A stretch of DNA of 64,000 nucleotides from Xestospongia muta (Eukaryota; Porifera; Demospongiae; Haplosclerida; Petrosiidae), in assembly GCA_963693285.1 (NCBI GenBank), contig OY848917.1, positions 21,582,245-21,646,244 on the forward strand. Direction: 5' to 3'. A program made the translations under genes and the position numbers. Shown here piece by piece: positions 47,801-61,800 of the stretch. Each line of letters opens with the position of its first letter. The first letter of the stretch is position 1. The notes below the pieces were generated by a model, which saw only the letters and a list, made by a program, of their open reading frames with translations, was not told the origin of the DNA and searched no databases.

Positions 47801-50800
47801 CTATTTCAATGGACATAGTTTAAAGGTGACTTGTATACCATTGAGCAAATTAGAAAAATCTGTAGTGAACAGTTCGTCCAAAGTGAAGTGGTCATTTTAG
47901 TACTGAACCAGTTAAACACTATGAGGGACAACCGCCTCCTGCAAACAGTCTGCACAGGTACAGAAAACTCATTAAATAAATAAATAAGATCGACAAAACT
48001 GTGGTTGCTCCAAAATGGTCACAACTCTCTTCTAAAATCAATCCATTGCCTGAAATTACATGTACTCCTGATTTCTTTTGCATTGGTACAGTTTCTGAAA
48101 CATTAAAAGGTAAATGACATAGCAGATCAAATAGTTACATCCCAAAAATAAAGTCACATGTCTGTACAACTAGGATAGTACAATGTGTTAAGAGTTCTTA
48201 GATGAGTAGAATTCAAGTTCATACTAAGTGCAGAAGGTATGAATATTCCTAACTTTATCATGTCATGTTTCAGAGGAGACTAATGACTCAAAGAAGGTCA
48301 TTATTGGCATAGTAATAATAGTCATGAAATATAGAAATACATGTACCATGTTTGCAATTATTTTTGTGATATATAATTTTCACATTTGTTTAGGAAATGC
48401 TATCAACAGAAATTTCAATGATTTTTTCCACATTTCATTTTTTATTGTATTGCCCACCACATGTGACATACATATGTGCAGGTAAGAAGCAGTTGGAGAA
48501 TGACTACTTACTTCACAGTAGAATCAATGATTAGAGGTTACCACATATATATAGATGATTAGGAAAGTTCAGTTGGAGAGTAGCTCTTTTGTAAAATTAA
48601 ATAAAATGATCGACATGATTCTTATCTTGTAGTGCCATTAAAACTTGAACAGGCTTTAGGCATGTAACACCAAATATGGCTTTGATCTACATCCTGTTTT
48701 GTGCTGGACTGGGTCTACTATTTATTGTAAAGTTACTGGTAAAAGACAATACTCCTACATTTTACTGCAAGGATGACCGGAGATTCTCTGCAAATCATAC
48801 GTCAAAGAAATTCTATTAACTGTAGGCAATCCACAGTAAAGTTAGAATAGTTGAATATCTTACAAAATAAACACAAATAGATGAAGATTGGCAGTAACAG
48901 AGAGGGTACACGAGAACCTCTAATTAAAAAGAATAAGTTTGTTGATGAAAGTTGGAAAAATGTTACTCTTAGTGAAACTGGACACAAACAATGCCAATGG
49001 ATCTTTCATATCAAAGAAATGTATTAAATTCTATAATTCATAATAGAGAGTTTCCGTCAATTAATTCTAGAATAACTTTTCAATGACTCAAGTCAAGCAC
49101 TATTCCATAAATGTTTGTCATAAGAAGTCCTTCGCTGACTTATTGGCACTCAAATCTACGGGCTGTAGCCTGTCTGTGCAATTTGCTGGAATAGTAACTA
49201 CAAAGACATTATCACAAGAGGTGGCACTATATTTTCCTGGGTATCCAGGATGTGGTTTTTTGTTTAGTATGACATGTTATTCATTGAATTGATGAATTCA
49301 ATGTGATCTTCAAGCAGGAAGTGTTTAGTCATAAAGATAACCAAGATATAGTCTCTATGTCATGTTAACATTGGCATATGAACAGTAGGTTGGACAGATT
49401 TACTAAGTTAAACTTATGCCAGTCCTCTTAGGTGACCTTACATAGTAATAATACATTGTAGTTCTTTCTCTCTGAGTCTACCTGCTTTCTTCCCCTTTCA
49501 ATGGCAGAAGAGCTGTAATGTTTAGTTGTGTCAATATAATATTGTATTAATATTCATTAATTATACTATGTCATTAACTTTGTAATGTACAATCATGTGA
49601 TGTTTTGTTGAGAGTTAAAACAATACATGTTAAAGAGAAAGAGACCTGAGTGTTTGGGTAGATTAGTGTTTTGAAATAGAAGCTTTTTTACTTTTACTTT
49701 TTCATTATTTAAGCCACTGATGAAGATAGTTGCTCTGAAACATTTGGCGTTAATATATATTTTTGTTTGGTGAAATTAAAAAATGAACATTCAAAACAAT
49801 ACATGTTAAACTTTGCATCCATTGTCATTGACTATAATCAGGGAGTATAAGACATTATAACCAGCAACATAAGTTAAACTACTTATATTTACCTACTTAT
49901 GGCATCAAGAATCAATTTAACACTTCTTCGAACATTTGATCCAATCTGTGATCTTAGCTCCATAAGTCAACAATAGAAAAGTTACCAATGACGTTTTTAG
50001 ATTTACTTTGTAGCCTTGAATATCACAGATGACAACTAAAAATGAGCTTTGTTGCTGTATTAAGCTGGACAGGCAACAAGAAATATTTGATGCTGTCCCA
50101 GATACTGGAGGTAACTATGCAACAGATATGAGAGAACATCTCTTACCCAAGAACAATGTGGACTATGTAATATAGCAATTTTGACAAGCAATCTACCAAA
50201 AAAATGAAAAAGTTTATATATTTGCTACTCAACTAAGAAAATTAGCAACCTGTTATAAATTCTCTGACTTGGACAGACAATTAAAGTCAGCTATTATACA
50301 AAACTGTTATACAAGTCTCTCTGAAGATTTCCACTTAATGAAAATAACCTCTCTCTTGATATACAACTTTATCAAGTTAAGTATTAACTATTGAACTCTG
50401 AACAGTTGATGCAATCATATCCAAACTTGTTTTAAAGAATTGGACTGTTGAATGTCAAGATCATGCTACACATTGACAAGACTATAGCCCTGGAGCTCAG
50501 TCAGTTTATTGCATTCCCTTTCATATATACATGAAAAAAGTCAAGAAAGAATTAGATGATTTAAAACAACAAGAAACCATTAAGATGGTTGAAGGATCCA
50601 CTCCCTGGGTCTTCCACTTAATTGTTATAACAAAGAAAATGGTGCTGTTAGACTCAGTGTTGTCATAAGAATGGCTAAGCTATTTATAGTGAAAGACATC
50701 CCAGTCCAACAGTTGATGATTTGATTCATACATTAAATAGAACCACAATATTATTTAAGCTTTACTTGTGAGTTGGTTATCACCAATTAGTATTATCACA

Positions 50801-53800
50801 AGAAATAACAAGAACAAGTGTGAACGTGATAGGAACTCTGTTACATTTTTGGTTTTGTGTCCTCAGTGACAGGAATTTCTCCATACTCAAAGAAAGCTGA
50901 AATATTCTACAAGACCAATCTACCAACTATAATTTTTGGTGTTAGATCTCTTTTGGGAATGATAATGTATTGTGTAAACTTAAGTTTTAGTGAAATGTAC
51001 CAGCCACTTAGAGAACTAACCAAGAAAAATGTTCAATTCCAATGGACACAGCAGCATGATGATTCCTTCAAGAAGATCAAGACACAGCTATGACTTCTTT
51101 TGACCAAAACAAAGAAACCCAGCTAATAAATGGTGAGTTGTAATGTCTTACAGAAATAATGCATGCTAACCATTAGGAACCCATGAACAGAAGACAAGCT
51201 GGATGTCAATTTGAAGAAGTTGATTGGGCAGACTACAGCTTTTTGATAGAACCAAAGAAAAATAAACAGTAAATAACAACTCAAATATTATTATTCATTG
51301 TGGGAACTGTTTTGTGATACCAACATCTCTACATCAAACAGCCATCTCACTAGCTCACAAAGCCCATCAGGAACTAGTGAAACCAAGAGATTATTAAGAG
51401 ATGTGTGGTTTCAGAGAATCGATGAAAAAGTCAAACAAGTATATCCCATATCAAACCAATACCTGAGAACTGTCTAGACACATTACAGATGTCTCCTCTA
51501 GAGTATGTTATGATTCTGGTGGTAGAGGCTCTGCCATCAAGTAAATTCTGAAGTTGAAAAGTTTGTGAAATCTGTTCGCAAATTAAATTTTCACATGTTG
51601 AAGGGAGAAATTAGAAAAAAATATCTTTACTGATTTCTGTGAAGTTACATGCAAAATATTCAGATATTAATATTGGTGATGATGTTTTGATTCAGAATTA
51701 TCAAGAGAGCAAAGCTTTACCTAATATGATCTAACACCAATTCATGCTGTGATATGAAAAAACAGTGATAACAACAGTTTGAAACAAGAGAAATGCACTT
51801 TTAATATATCGTAAATGGACTCATCCCTTCATCTGTCGATACTGTTTCACCAAGCAATAAGATTGTCTCAAGAAGACATCCCACACAGGTTAAAAAGCAA
51901 CCTCAATGTTATATACAATTGGTTACTTTATAATTAACACCAAGTGACACTGAACAATAATACAGGTTAATAAAAATTTTGTATGTTCAGTTTATAATAT
52001 TATATGTCATTTTGTTTATGTACAATTAGTCATTTTGAAAGGAAGGGAGATATGTAATGTTTACAGCAAGAGGGGATGGTATTAATTGGCATGATATCCA
52101 TCCTGGGTTACCTCAGCCTGAATGTGAGATAGTTCAGTCTAAATTGTCAGGAAACCTAGTTCAAGTAATTGCATTGAAGTCATTCTGGTACCAGTAAAAG
52201 TGGCCAGAAAGTTGGTCAGCAGCTGTCATAGCTGTGAAAAAAGGTAATGGCAATGCTTCTGGCACCAGCTAAATGAGAAAGTGAATGGACCAGACAAGTT
52301 GTGTTGTTTCAATGTGACACAGAGACAGCTATAGCTGGAGTGTATTCTAACACTAACAAGCACATACATATGATCCAGCTGGTGAAAGTACTCACTTTAT
52401 AGCACCATAGTTTGGATTTACCCACAGAGCTTCCTACATACATGGCACCATCAATATTATCACAAATTCATTCTTGTAGTAAAGGATCGATCATTTGGAT
52501 TTATATCCTCCTTTCAGGATGCCTCAGTTACAGCACAAGTCAACCACAAGTTACTTCATCTGTCATCAGACACTCAAGTGCACAGGCTAGATCAGAACTG
52601 GAAAATGTTGTTCTCCAGTTCTGTATATAATGTCTAGTTCAATCTACTCACTGATGATCCTCTTAGCTAGCCCAAGAGAGATTTAGAAGATTTTGTTTTA
52701 GTAATAATCTAGTTGTGTCACATTAACTGAAAACATGTTATGTTCATAATTGTCCTATTTAGCCAAGGAGAAGGTCAAGCAATCATCCATAAAATCAGCT
52801 TTGAACCATTTACAGATTTACAGGGGCTGCCAGGACCTATTTAGAGACACATTGCTTCAGCTAGAGTATGTTGATGCTCTCAAAAACTATATTTTAGGCA
52901 GGATAAAAAACTGATATGCTCTTTATTCTCCAAAATAGAAAAATAATGACAAAACAATGGTTAATGGAGAGGTTAGATTAGCTCTTCTAATGGTAGGAGT
53001 ATCACTAGTTAAGTATACTGGACATAACTTACATGTTGGGGCAGCATCAACAGCTGCACTTTGTGGGATTAAGGACTCTACAATCAAAACGTTGGGTTAG
53101 TAGAATAGTGAGGCATATATGCACTACTTTAAACTCACTGGAGCAGGATTGGCCTATAACTCTCAAGTTGCCTCTGAAGGTCAAGCTACTGGATTCAATG
53201 ATGTGGTTCAATACCATGGTTACAGATAGTGACAACTCCTTCGTCATCTGTTTATAAAGCTCCTGGATTCAATGATGCAGTTCAATTGTCATGGTTACAG
53301 GTATAGTGACAACTACTGCATCATCTGTTTATTAAGCTCTTCTCCTAAGAGCAATGGTCTTCCTCTCTTCACTGATGGCAAAGTATTCACACTCAGATCT
53401 ATTTCTCCAGCTTTTTCATTATGTGTTCAAGATTATACAAGCCATGTGTGTAAGAGCAAGAGTAGCAAAGTATCAATAAAGATAATAGTATGCAGACACT
53501 TGCTGTAATCATATCCATACATGTATTTACATAACAGAAGACAACTAGCCACATGATTAGTGTTAAACCTGTTGTTTTGTATAGTGTAGTTGTCTCTTAC
53601 TTCTGTAGTCTGTATTATTTGTTAGCACTCGTTTTGTATTGGTATGTATGTGTATTTATTCTGTATCCTTTTTCAAATCTGTGTTAAGAATTGAATGGTA
53701 TTTAAAGAGACTTTTTGTGCTACACTCAATATTTGGTATAATGTAATAATATGATAATAAAGTTGTAGTTTTTTGCATTATTAGTTCTAGATAACAAAGG

Positions 53801-56800
53801 AAATATATAAATAGTTATGTCGTAATGTACGCCTAGGGTAGACAGTGGACAGTGATTACTTCTGAATATTTGGCCTATTATGGAAATTATCAGTCCCAAT
53901 GTGTTTTGTTATGTATAGTGACTTGTATGTACATACTATATTTTGTGTAATCATATTTACTCCATTATTGTATTAACAAACATTTAGATAGTAGTTTCAA
54001 AGCCATTCCATTGGGAGGAAGAAACACTTATAAAAAACTTAGATGAACATAAACAGATAAAATTATCCTGCCATCAAGCAGAAGTCAAATATGGTAAGTA
54101 CTCTGTGACTATGCAACTGGAAAAGTGGAGAAAACAAGGTTCTTAGCCTGTACTTTCACATGCTAAAGAACAATGCTAACTACAGTGGACTACTGATGTG
54201 TCTAAAATAGGGTATGGTCAAAAAAGACAACAATATGTAAAAGAAAAATCTTAATAAAGAGAAGAGTAATTCCATTTGTAGATAACAGACACAGAAAAAT
54301 TGGTGGTATGCCTTTTAACAAGCAACAACATACTGTGTGCTTTTTATCAAGCTTCAACATGTAATGAAGAAAGGCTCCAATTATGGTACATTGACTCTAA
54401 ACAAATATACCATTTCAAGGTCTTGATAATGACCCAAGATGTATTTAGAATTGAAATGAGTGTGTTTTTCACCATTGCACAGAGTCTGGCAAAGTCTTAG
54501 GTCCTATAGTTGTCAAGACCGTCTAGGCTTCTTGTTAAGTTTAAAAGCAGCAGATACTAATACTTATTGTCATTAATGGATTGGAGATGTGATTCCATCT
54601 ATGCACACCTTTCCAGGTGAGATCTTGGTATATTTACCATTATGAACATCAGTTAAAGATGCATACTTAAGATATTCATCAAATGCTTGGATTAACACTC
54701 AACTATTCTTTGGGTGGTTAAAAATGTTTTAGCAAACACATTGAGAGAGAGATCAGTATGTTTGCTGCTCAATAGCCACTCAAGTCATATTGATTGGGAA
54801 ATCTCTCATTCTGCAAGCAAAAGAGACTTACTCTTTATTTTCTTCCACTCCATTCGTCACATATCACATAGCATCTTGACATAAGCTTTTTCTCACCTCT
54901 CAAAGCTAATTGGAGAAGAGTTGTAGATGCATACAAAATGGTTAACATAGAAAAGCCTGTTTCAAAGAGGTTTTTGAAAAGCCTGGATGACACAGTTAAA
55001 GTGTGAACCATAGTTAATACTTTTACCAGATGTATCCAAAGCACTTGAAGAAAAACAGCTACTTCAAAGATCTATTCAGACCTTCCACTTCTCACTTGTT
55101 CAACTAGAATACAACAGTCAACTCAAATTACCAAATCTATACCTTTACTTTGCATATGTATATAAGAAGCTGAGAATATATCTAACGTCCTTAAGTCAAC
55201 TGACAAGAAGAGTATCTTCAAAATATGTCAAAAAATGACTTGGATTGTAGAACCAAACCCTCATATTTATTAAAGACATTGAATAAATGTGTGACTTTGC
55301 ATCATTAATTTGCATCCATTAATATACAATGTCAATAACATATCTTTAATATGTTATGGGTATATAGTAGGTATATAGTAGACAGATAATGATTACATTT
55401 CATATACAAAACACACTGACCTTGTCTGCAACATTCACTTTCACACCAGCATCTAGAAGGACTTGAACAATCTTATCACATCTTTTATAACATGACATAT
55501 GGAGAACAGTTTCACCAAACTACACAAACAAAAAAATCAAAAATGTGATAATGAAACTTAGTTATAAAGTCACTCATTAATTTAAGTCAGTTGATAAATA
55601 GTATGGAAAAGACATCAGAGGCAAAGGCATAATTATACTAGAGTATATGACAGAAGTATATAGGTGGTTTATTAGTACTTCATAACAAAATAAATTTAAT
55701 ATAACTTAAAATGATTGTAAAGATTTATCTAAAAGGCCATCATTAATGATCTACTTTATATTTTATTGAAAATTTAAATAGCAGTTGTAGTAAAACCACT
55801 TCAATGTGAGTTGGACAATGACACTCATCTCAGATACTAGCTATTAATTGATGATTGTAATTGTAAAAGTACACAAAAAATTCTAGAAACTCTATGATGT
55901 AAGGATGATGATATAAACATCTGAAACAAGACCAAATAGGAAGACAGTATAACAATCACTACATAGCAACCACAGAACCAGGAAAAAGTATCATTAATCA
56001 TATATAATATATATATAGACACATTATATTACATTGCTGCTAGTCAGATGTTTTATTGCCATCCCTGCATTCCATGATTTTTATAAATTTTTATGTACTT
56101 GTTTGCATTGCATTATTAGAAAAGAACTCTATAAATAATATTATTGTAAATTGAATATATTTAAGTGTGTATATGTATGAGTAAGTAACTGATAATTGAG
56201 GTAACAGGTAAGCAAATACACTAAACCCTCTCTAGTCACATATATGTCTGTCTTTTATTAGTAGTAGGTTTGAGATAAATGAAAAGTTATCCTCTCCTTT
56301 GAATGCATAATTTATCAAGATTGTTCAATGTAGGATAGATAGATACTGACAACCCTCTATTTTCCTTCTCATAAATAATAACAAATCAATACAATGTCAA
56401 TAAAATGTTGTCTTTTGGGGAGGCTACTTTCAAATTTTGCGAAAATCACTATTTTTATTGTTAAAGTACTTAAAATAAATCAGATGTCTCATTTAAATTA
56501 AAACATAACTTTCTATAAAAATACAAATTTAAAAAGTCTTCTAGTTTTATAGTTATTGTGGTTTATAAAGAAGAGAGAACATTGTACCATTACTATATAA
56601 ACTGTGCTATCACTTGTCTGATGTGTGTACAATTGTGGTTACTGAAAGACTGAGTGTACATTTTTACCAAATATAGCAGAAAAACATATTACATTAGCTT
56701 CTTCATATCTTTTAACATGGACTATTTAAAACTATCCTATAAACTTAATTAAGAAGAATATTAGTTCTAAGAAAAGAGCAAGTTATAAAATTTCTGTCAT

Positions 56801-58316
56801 CAATGTATAATATATAATTTGATCACATGAAGTAATCACTAGACAATACTTACATTAGAAGAAGTGAACAAAAATTTCAGAAAAAAATCATCAAATGGAG
56901 AGATGGCTACACAAACATCTCAAAATTACCAAAGTAGCCTACACAATAGCCACAATATCAAGGGTACAACCTTCATTTTAGAAAAGAACTCTATAAATAA
57001 TATTATTGTAAATTGAATATATTTAAGTGTGTATATGTATGAGTAAGTAACTGATAATTGAGGTAACAGGTAAGCAAATACACTAAACCCTCTCTAGTCA
57101 CACATATGTCTGTCTTTTATTAGTAGTAGGTTTGAGATAAATGAAAAGTTATCCTCTCCTTTGATAAGACTAATCTCATCTCATTAAACAGAAACATAGA
57201 TTACTAACAAAAACTCAGGTTAATGTCACTTAGAACTGGCCTCATGGAAGAATAGAATCAATCTCCATTTTTCCTCTGAATATAATCGTAATTCATTAAA
57301 ATGGTGTCTACCACAAGGGGTACTTTCAAGGTCCACATAAATCACTACTTTCATTACTAGAAGCACTCAATATAAGACTCTGAAAGTGACCACTAATGTA
57401 AAATCATGCCTTGCAGTGTAAATGTGATCTTTGAAAGTCTCCTACTTTTGTAGTTATCATGTTTTAAACAGATCAAAGAGAGAAGAAAGAACATCATGCC
57501 ATCCTTTACACAGGCAGTGTTATTTTATGTCAGACTAAAGAAAGCCAAATTGTCAACATATATTTATATGTCTTCATCATGACAAATAGTGGGACAAAAA
57601 AAGTTAAACAGGAACAAGTAAGGTATAATAAATAAAGATTTGGTATAATAAATCAATTGCAGACTTCTTACGGATAGCAAGAAGCATACCAGCTCAGCTG
57701 AGAAATATACTGGTGTTGTATCATACTAAGGTTTAAATTCTTTAATACTGTCTAATTTTATAACAAGCTTAAATCATGATTATTAGCCATAGGATACAAA
57801 TACAAGTAGTCTACATGACAATTGGTATCTTATGTATGTCCACAGCACTTCTATTTTTAAACAATTTAAACTGAATAATTCGAAGCTAAACAAATGATTC
57901 ATTTTGGTGAGAGCACCTGAACTGATTATTGAGAAATTCATGAAAAACTGATATCTATATATCTGATGTCATCCAATATGAATAAGTAGCAAAACTGTTA
58001 ATACACACGTTATAAAAACAAATTACACTTTCCTCCTAATATTGTGTCAAGTGCTTTGTATCTCCTTCTCCTTTCAATATCCATCATATTTGGGATATTT
58101 TTAAAATACAATGTTTCAACCTTAGTAAAATAACTAATAGTTGTCTTTAGGGAAAATGAGTTACAAATCTTTAGTTATACAGCCTTTATTGTATAATATA
58201 TGCACATGAACACTTACTTTATTGACAAAGTCTAGATTGGCTGCTTTCTGTGTTAAAATGAAAACAACATCTTTGTGTCCATTCCTTGCTGCTAACATGA
58301 CTGGAGTACATCCAAC
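41876..58316 (-). CDS. ankyrin-Roc-COR-like-death domain protein (5' end missing)
   Basis: Exons, 5' to 3': 58218-58316, 55421-55519, 47239-47340, 46787-46879, 46078-46176 and 45330-45428 (one ankyrin repeat each, phase 0), 42763-44823 (687 codons), 42521-42587, and 41876-42183 (death domain, TAA). All nine join in phase. The large exon starts with an ankyrin repeat (FGNTPLHAACRGCYGDVV), then a Roc-type GTPase: P-loop GNTGAGKSS, switch DLAGHEEYY, and GSRLDE at the guanine-specificity position, where NKxD is usual. A COR-like stretch follows (SWVVIDRAALLAEVNGVLFA, GIVPTSVLEKLFP). The last exon gives LVELLADIGHQWYVIG and ANEIRDHLGLP. About 1000 residues are visible. Likely a GTP-regulated cytosolic signalling or cell-death protein, in the style of ROCO/DAPK-like proteins; no kinase is present. 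The 5' exons lie beyond the satellite or off the window. Confidence 0.85.
45190..46640. repeat. tandem duplication carrying an ankyrin exon
   Basis: Two units of about 700-750 bases. Both contain cagatctaat, aagccagttaaaatgtttta and caaatgattgttagtgtata, with exons 45330-45428 and 46078-46176 at the same place. The exons code ankyrin repeats differing at about six residues (SGQTTLYIASEKGNN versus DGQTALYIASKEGNN). Phase 0-0 of the 99-base exon means the copy adds a complete repeat to the protein. Confidence 0.85.
47341..50089. other. left part of an 8-kb intron
   Basis: No exon recognised. tgtaatgttta at 49517 and at 52053, the latter after the purine run gaaaggaagggagat, could be LTR starts for the gypsy relic, but the sequences after them do not match. 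Confidence 0.35.
50090..51935 (+). mobile_element. decayed Ty3/gypsy retrotransposon (gag-pol pieces)
   Basis: Pieces run in retrotransposon order in shifting frames: a gag-like stretch (VYIFATQLRKLATCYKFSD, 50205-50300), a reverse-transcriptase entry (ELDDLKQQETIKMVEGSTPW, 50545-50610), GYHQLVLSQEITR (about 50780-50815), the segment before RNase H (PLRELTKKNVQFQWTQQHDD, about 51005-51065), an integrase head (LAHKAHQ-like, 51350) and a C-terminal tail near 51880. Stops and shifts are frequent and the catalytic reverse-transcriptase motif was not found, so it is inactive. It lies antisense in an intron of the ankyrin-Roc-death gene. Confidence 0.7.
53012..53130 (+). mobile_element. decayed tyrosine-recombinase C-terminal fragment (Crypton/DIRS/Ngaro-like)
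   Basis: Reads YTGHNLHVGAASTAALCGIK, then STIKTLG, two consecutive TAG stops at 53098-53103, then NSEAYMHYFK. This is the box II region of tyrosine recombinases (H-x-x-R near a GAATxAA turn, TLGRW, and a final Tyr). The two stops replace the usual Arg-Trp after TLG, and the box Arg is Val here. The rest of the element was not delimited. Confidence 0.55.
53189..53341. repeat. two tandem 74-base repeats
   Basis: Both units contain ggattcaatgatg, gttcaat, catggttacag, agtgacaact and catctgtttat followed by aagctc. They differ at about ten positions and lie directly after the tyrosine-recombinase fragment, possibly in that element's terminal region. Confidence 0.75.
53560..55420. other. intron sequence with unrecognised transposon-like remnants
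   Basis: Small open frames on both strands without clear family. The base composition is less AT-rich than in plain introns (for example near 54800-55100), which suggests old inserted coding DNA. Nothing specific can be supported. Confidence 0.25.
56117..57164. repeat. tandem intron duplication with a homogenised 186-base block
   Basis: 56117-56302 and 56979-57164 are almost identical (tagaaaagaactctataaat to atcctctcctttga, offset 862). The sequence after each is only loosely similar (both have caatctcc/caaccctc, a ttcctct-type run, ctactttcaa and aaatcactact-like words). An older 860-base duplication partly refreshed by gene conversion would explain this. Confidence 0.65.
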
Positions 58317-58620
58317 CTAAATATATTATAATAACCACATTAACATGAACCAAGAGAATATATCATAATATCAGTACATTACCTATATGAGTACAGTAGT
58401 AACGTTACAAACTTAGAAAACATTATATCTAGTCAAAAAACAAGTTAAATCACTCTCAACAATTGGCAAAACATTATGTTACAAATATAAATTTGACATT
58501 TCACATTAGTCTGTGACACTAATTTAAAAATTATTTTTAGTAGCATATAGGAAGAGCTAACAATTCACTTACATATTTCCAAAAATACAAATAACAAATA
58601 CTTATTCATTTTTCTGATAA
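57655..58620. repeat. segment paralogous to 9.99-10.94 kb
   Basis: The partner of the intron-plus-ankyrin-exon segment of the first ankyrin gene, in the same orientation relative to its host gene. It includes the exon 58218-58316. Confidence 0.75.
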
Positions 58621-58850
58621 AAATAAATTTAGCAAATGGCTCATTTATAATTATGACAGAATTATGTACAACACTTGTCAATGCTACAAACTCTTAGTAT
58701 AAAACAAATATGAAAAGCACTCACTACGCACCAATTTATATTAAACTAATTGTACGAAGTTAACATCTTCCACCATTATAAGCTAACAAGATAATACATC
58801 ATCTTGGTAGTAACTTAATCAATATCATTTAGACAATGCTAAATATTTAG

Positions 58851-61800
58851 AATTCATACTACATTATATCACACTTACCCACTATTATATTGTAAACAAC
58901 ACATTCAGATGACAAGTAATCACACCAACATAAATTTAAAAAACAAAACAATAAAGTAAAAAAAATCACAACAACACATTCAATATACTTTGAGTTCATA
59001 CTACATCATATCAAAATTACATACTATTATATTGTAAAGAACACATTTAGATGACAAGTAATAACAGCAAACATAAATGTGTAAACAAAAAGCAATACTG
59101 TATCACAACAACACATTCAGTATGCCCAAAATGCATACTAGGCTATAGCTATAAAATCCTCAAAATATACCTAAAAAGAAACCTAGCAAGAAGCTTTAAC
59201 TCTTATTATTGATAGATATCGAATGTTATAGCAATCACAGTTAGGGTTACGAAATCCATTGCTGATACAGAAATTGACAGTTACAGAATCTATTCACTTT
59301 AATCTCATTTCTTGTTCTCATAAGTTGCATATAACAATATAATAAATAAAATTGCAAAAATGGATACACATAGATACCACACAATCTAAAACAATCATAG
59401 TACAGCCTGACAAGCTTCCCATGCAAGACATTGCAAACAATTAACATTTATACAAACAATAGGGTAATTAAAATAACAACATTCTATTTAAAACACTTAG
59501 AATTCATACTACATTATATCACACTTACTTCCTATTATATTGTAAACAACACATTCAAATGACAAGTAATCACACCAACATAAATTTAAAAAACAAAACA
59601 ATAAAGTAAACAAAATCACAACAACACATTCAATATACTTTGAATTCATACTACATTATATCAAAATTACATACTATTATATTGTAAAGAACACATTTAG
59701 ATGACAAGTAATAACAGCAAACATAAATGTGTAAACAAACAGCAATGCTGTAAACAAAATCACAACAACACATTCAGTATGCTCAAAATGCATATTAGAT
59801 TATAGCTATAAAATACTCAAAATATACCTAAAAAGAAACCTAGCAAGAAGCTTCAACTCTTATTATTGATATCGAATGGTATAGCAATCACAGTTAGGGT
59901 TATGAAATCTATTGCTGATACAGAAATTGACAGTTACAGAATCTATTCACTTTAATCTCATTTCTTGCTCTCACAAGTTGCATATAACAATATAATAAAT
60001 AAAATTGCAAACATGGATACACATAGATACCACACAATCTAAAACAATCATGGTACAGCCTCACAAGCTTCCCATGCAAGACATTGCAAACAATTAACAT
60101 TTATACAAACGATAGGGTAAATAAAATAACAACATTCAATTTAAAACACTTAGAATTCATACTACATTATATCATACTTACCCACTATTATATTGTAAAC
60201 AACACATTCAAATGACAAGTAATCACACCAACATAAATTTAAAAAACAAAACAATAAAGTAAACAAAATCACAACAACACATTCAATATACTTTGAATTC
60301 ATACTACATTATATCAAAATTACATACTATTATATTGTAAACAACACATTTAGATGACAAGTAATAACAGCAAACATAAATGTGTAAACAAACAGCAATG
60401 CTGTAAACAAAATCACAACAACACATTCAGTATGCTCAAAATGCATATTAGATTATAGCTATAAAATACTCAAAATATACCTAAAAAGAAACCTAGCAAG
60501 AATCTTCAACTCTTATTATTGATATCGAATGGTATAGCAATCACAGTTAGGGTTACGAATTCCATTGCTGATACAGAAATTGACAGTTACAGAATCTATT
60601 CACTTTAATCTCATTTCTTGCTCTCATAAGTTGCATATAACAATATAATAAATAAAATTGCAAACATGGATACACATAGATACCACACAATCTAAAACAA
60701 TCATAGTACAGCCTGACAACCTTCCCATGCAAGACATTGCAAACAATTAACATTTATACAAACAATAGGGTAAATAAAATAACAACATTCAATTTAAAAC
60801 ACTTAGAATTCATACTACATTATATCACACTTACCAGCTATTATATTGTAAACAACACATTCAAATGACAAGTTATCACACCAACATAAATTTAAAAAAC
60901 AAAACAATAAAGTAAACAAAATCACAACAACACATTCAATATACTTTGAATTCATACTACATTATATCAAAATTACATACTATTATATTGTAAAGAACAC
61001 ATTTAGATGACAAATAATAACAGCAAACATAAATGTGTAAACAAACAGCAATGCTGTAAACAAAATCACAACAACACATTCAGTATGCTCAAAATGCATA
61101 TTAGATTATAGCTATAAAATACTCAAAATATACCTAAAAAGAAACCTAGCAAGAAGCTTCAACTCTTATTATTGATATCGAATGGTATAGCAATCACAGT
61201 TAGGGTTACGAATTCCATTGCTGATACAGAAATTGACAGTTACAGAATCTATTCACTTTAATCTCATTTCTTGCTCTCACAAGTTGCATATAACAATATA
61301 ATAAATAAAATTGCAAACATGGATACACATAGATACCACACAATCTAAAACAATCATGGTACAGCCTCACAAGCTTCCCATGCAAGACATTGCAAACAAT
61401 TAACATTTATACAAACGATAGGGTAAATAAAATAACAACATTCAATTTAAAACACTTAGAATTCATACTACATTATATCACACTTACCTCCTATTATATT
61501 GTAAAAAACACATTCAAATGACAAGTAATCACACCAACATAAATTTAAAAAACAAAACAATAAAGTAAACAAAATCACAACAACACATTCAATATACTTT
61601 GAATTCATACTACATCATATTAAAATTACATACTATTATATTGTAAAGAACACATTTAGATGACAAGTAATAACAGCAAACATAAATCACAACAACACAT
61701 TCAGTATGCTCAAAATGCATACTAGGTTATAGCTATAAAATGCTCAAAATATACCTAAAAAGAAACCTAGCAAGAAGCTTTAACTCTTATTATTGATAGA

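Noticed and set aside
49517..52063. LTR pair around the gypsy relic (tgtaatgttta at both places, purine tract before the second)
   Set aside because: Similarity stops after about eleven bases, so a paired LTR cannot be claimed.
54835..55044. Minus-strand 69-codon frame
   Set aside because: No family resemblance, no splice context matching the host gene, and surrounding DNA looks like transposon debris.
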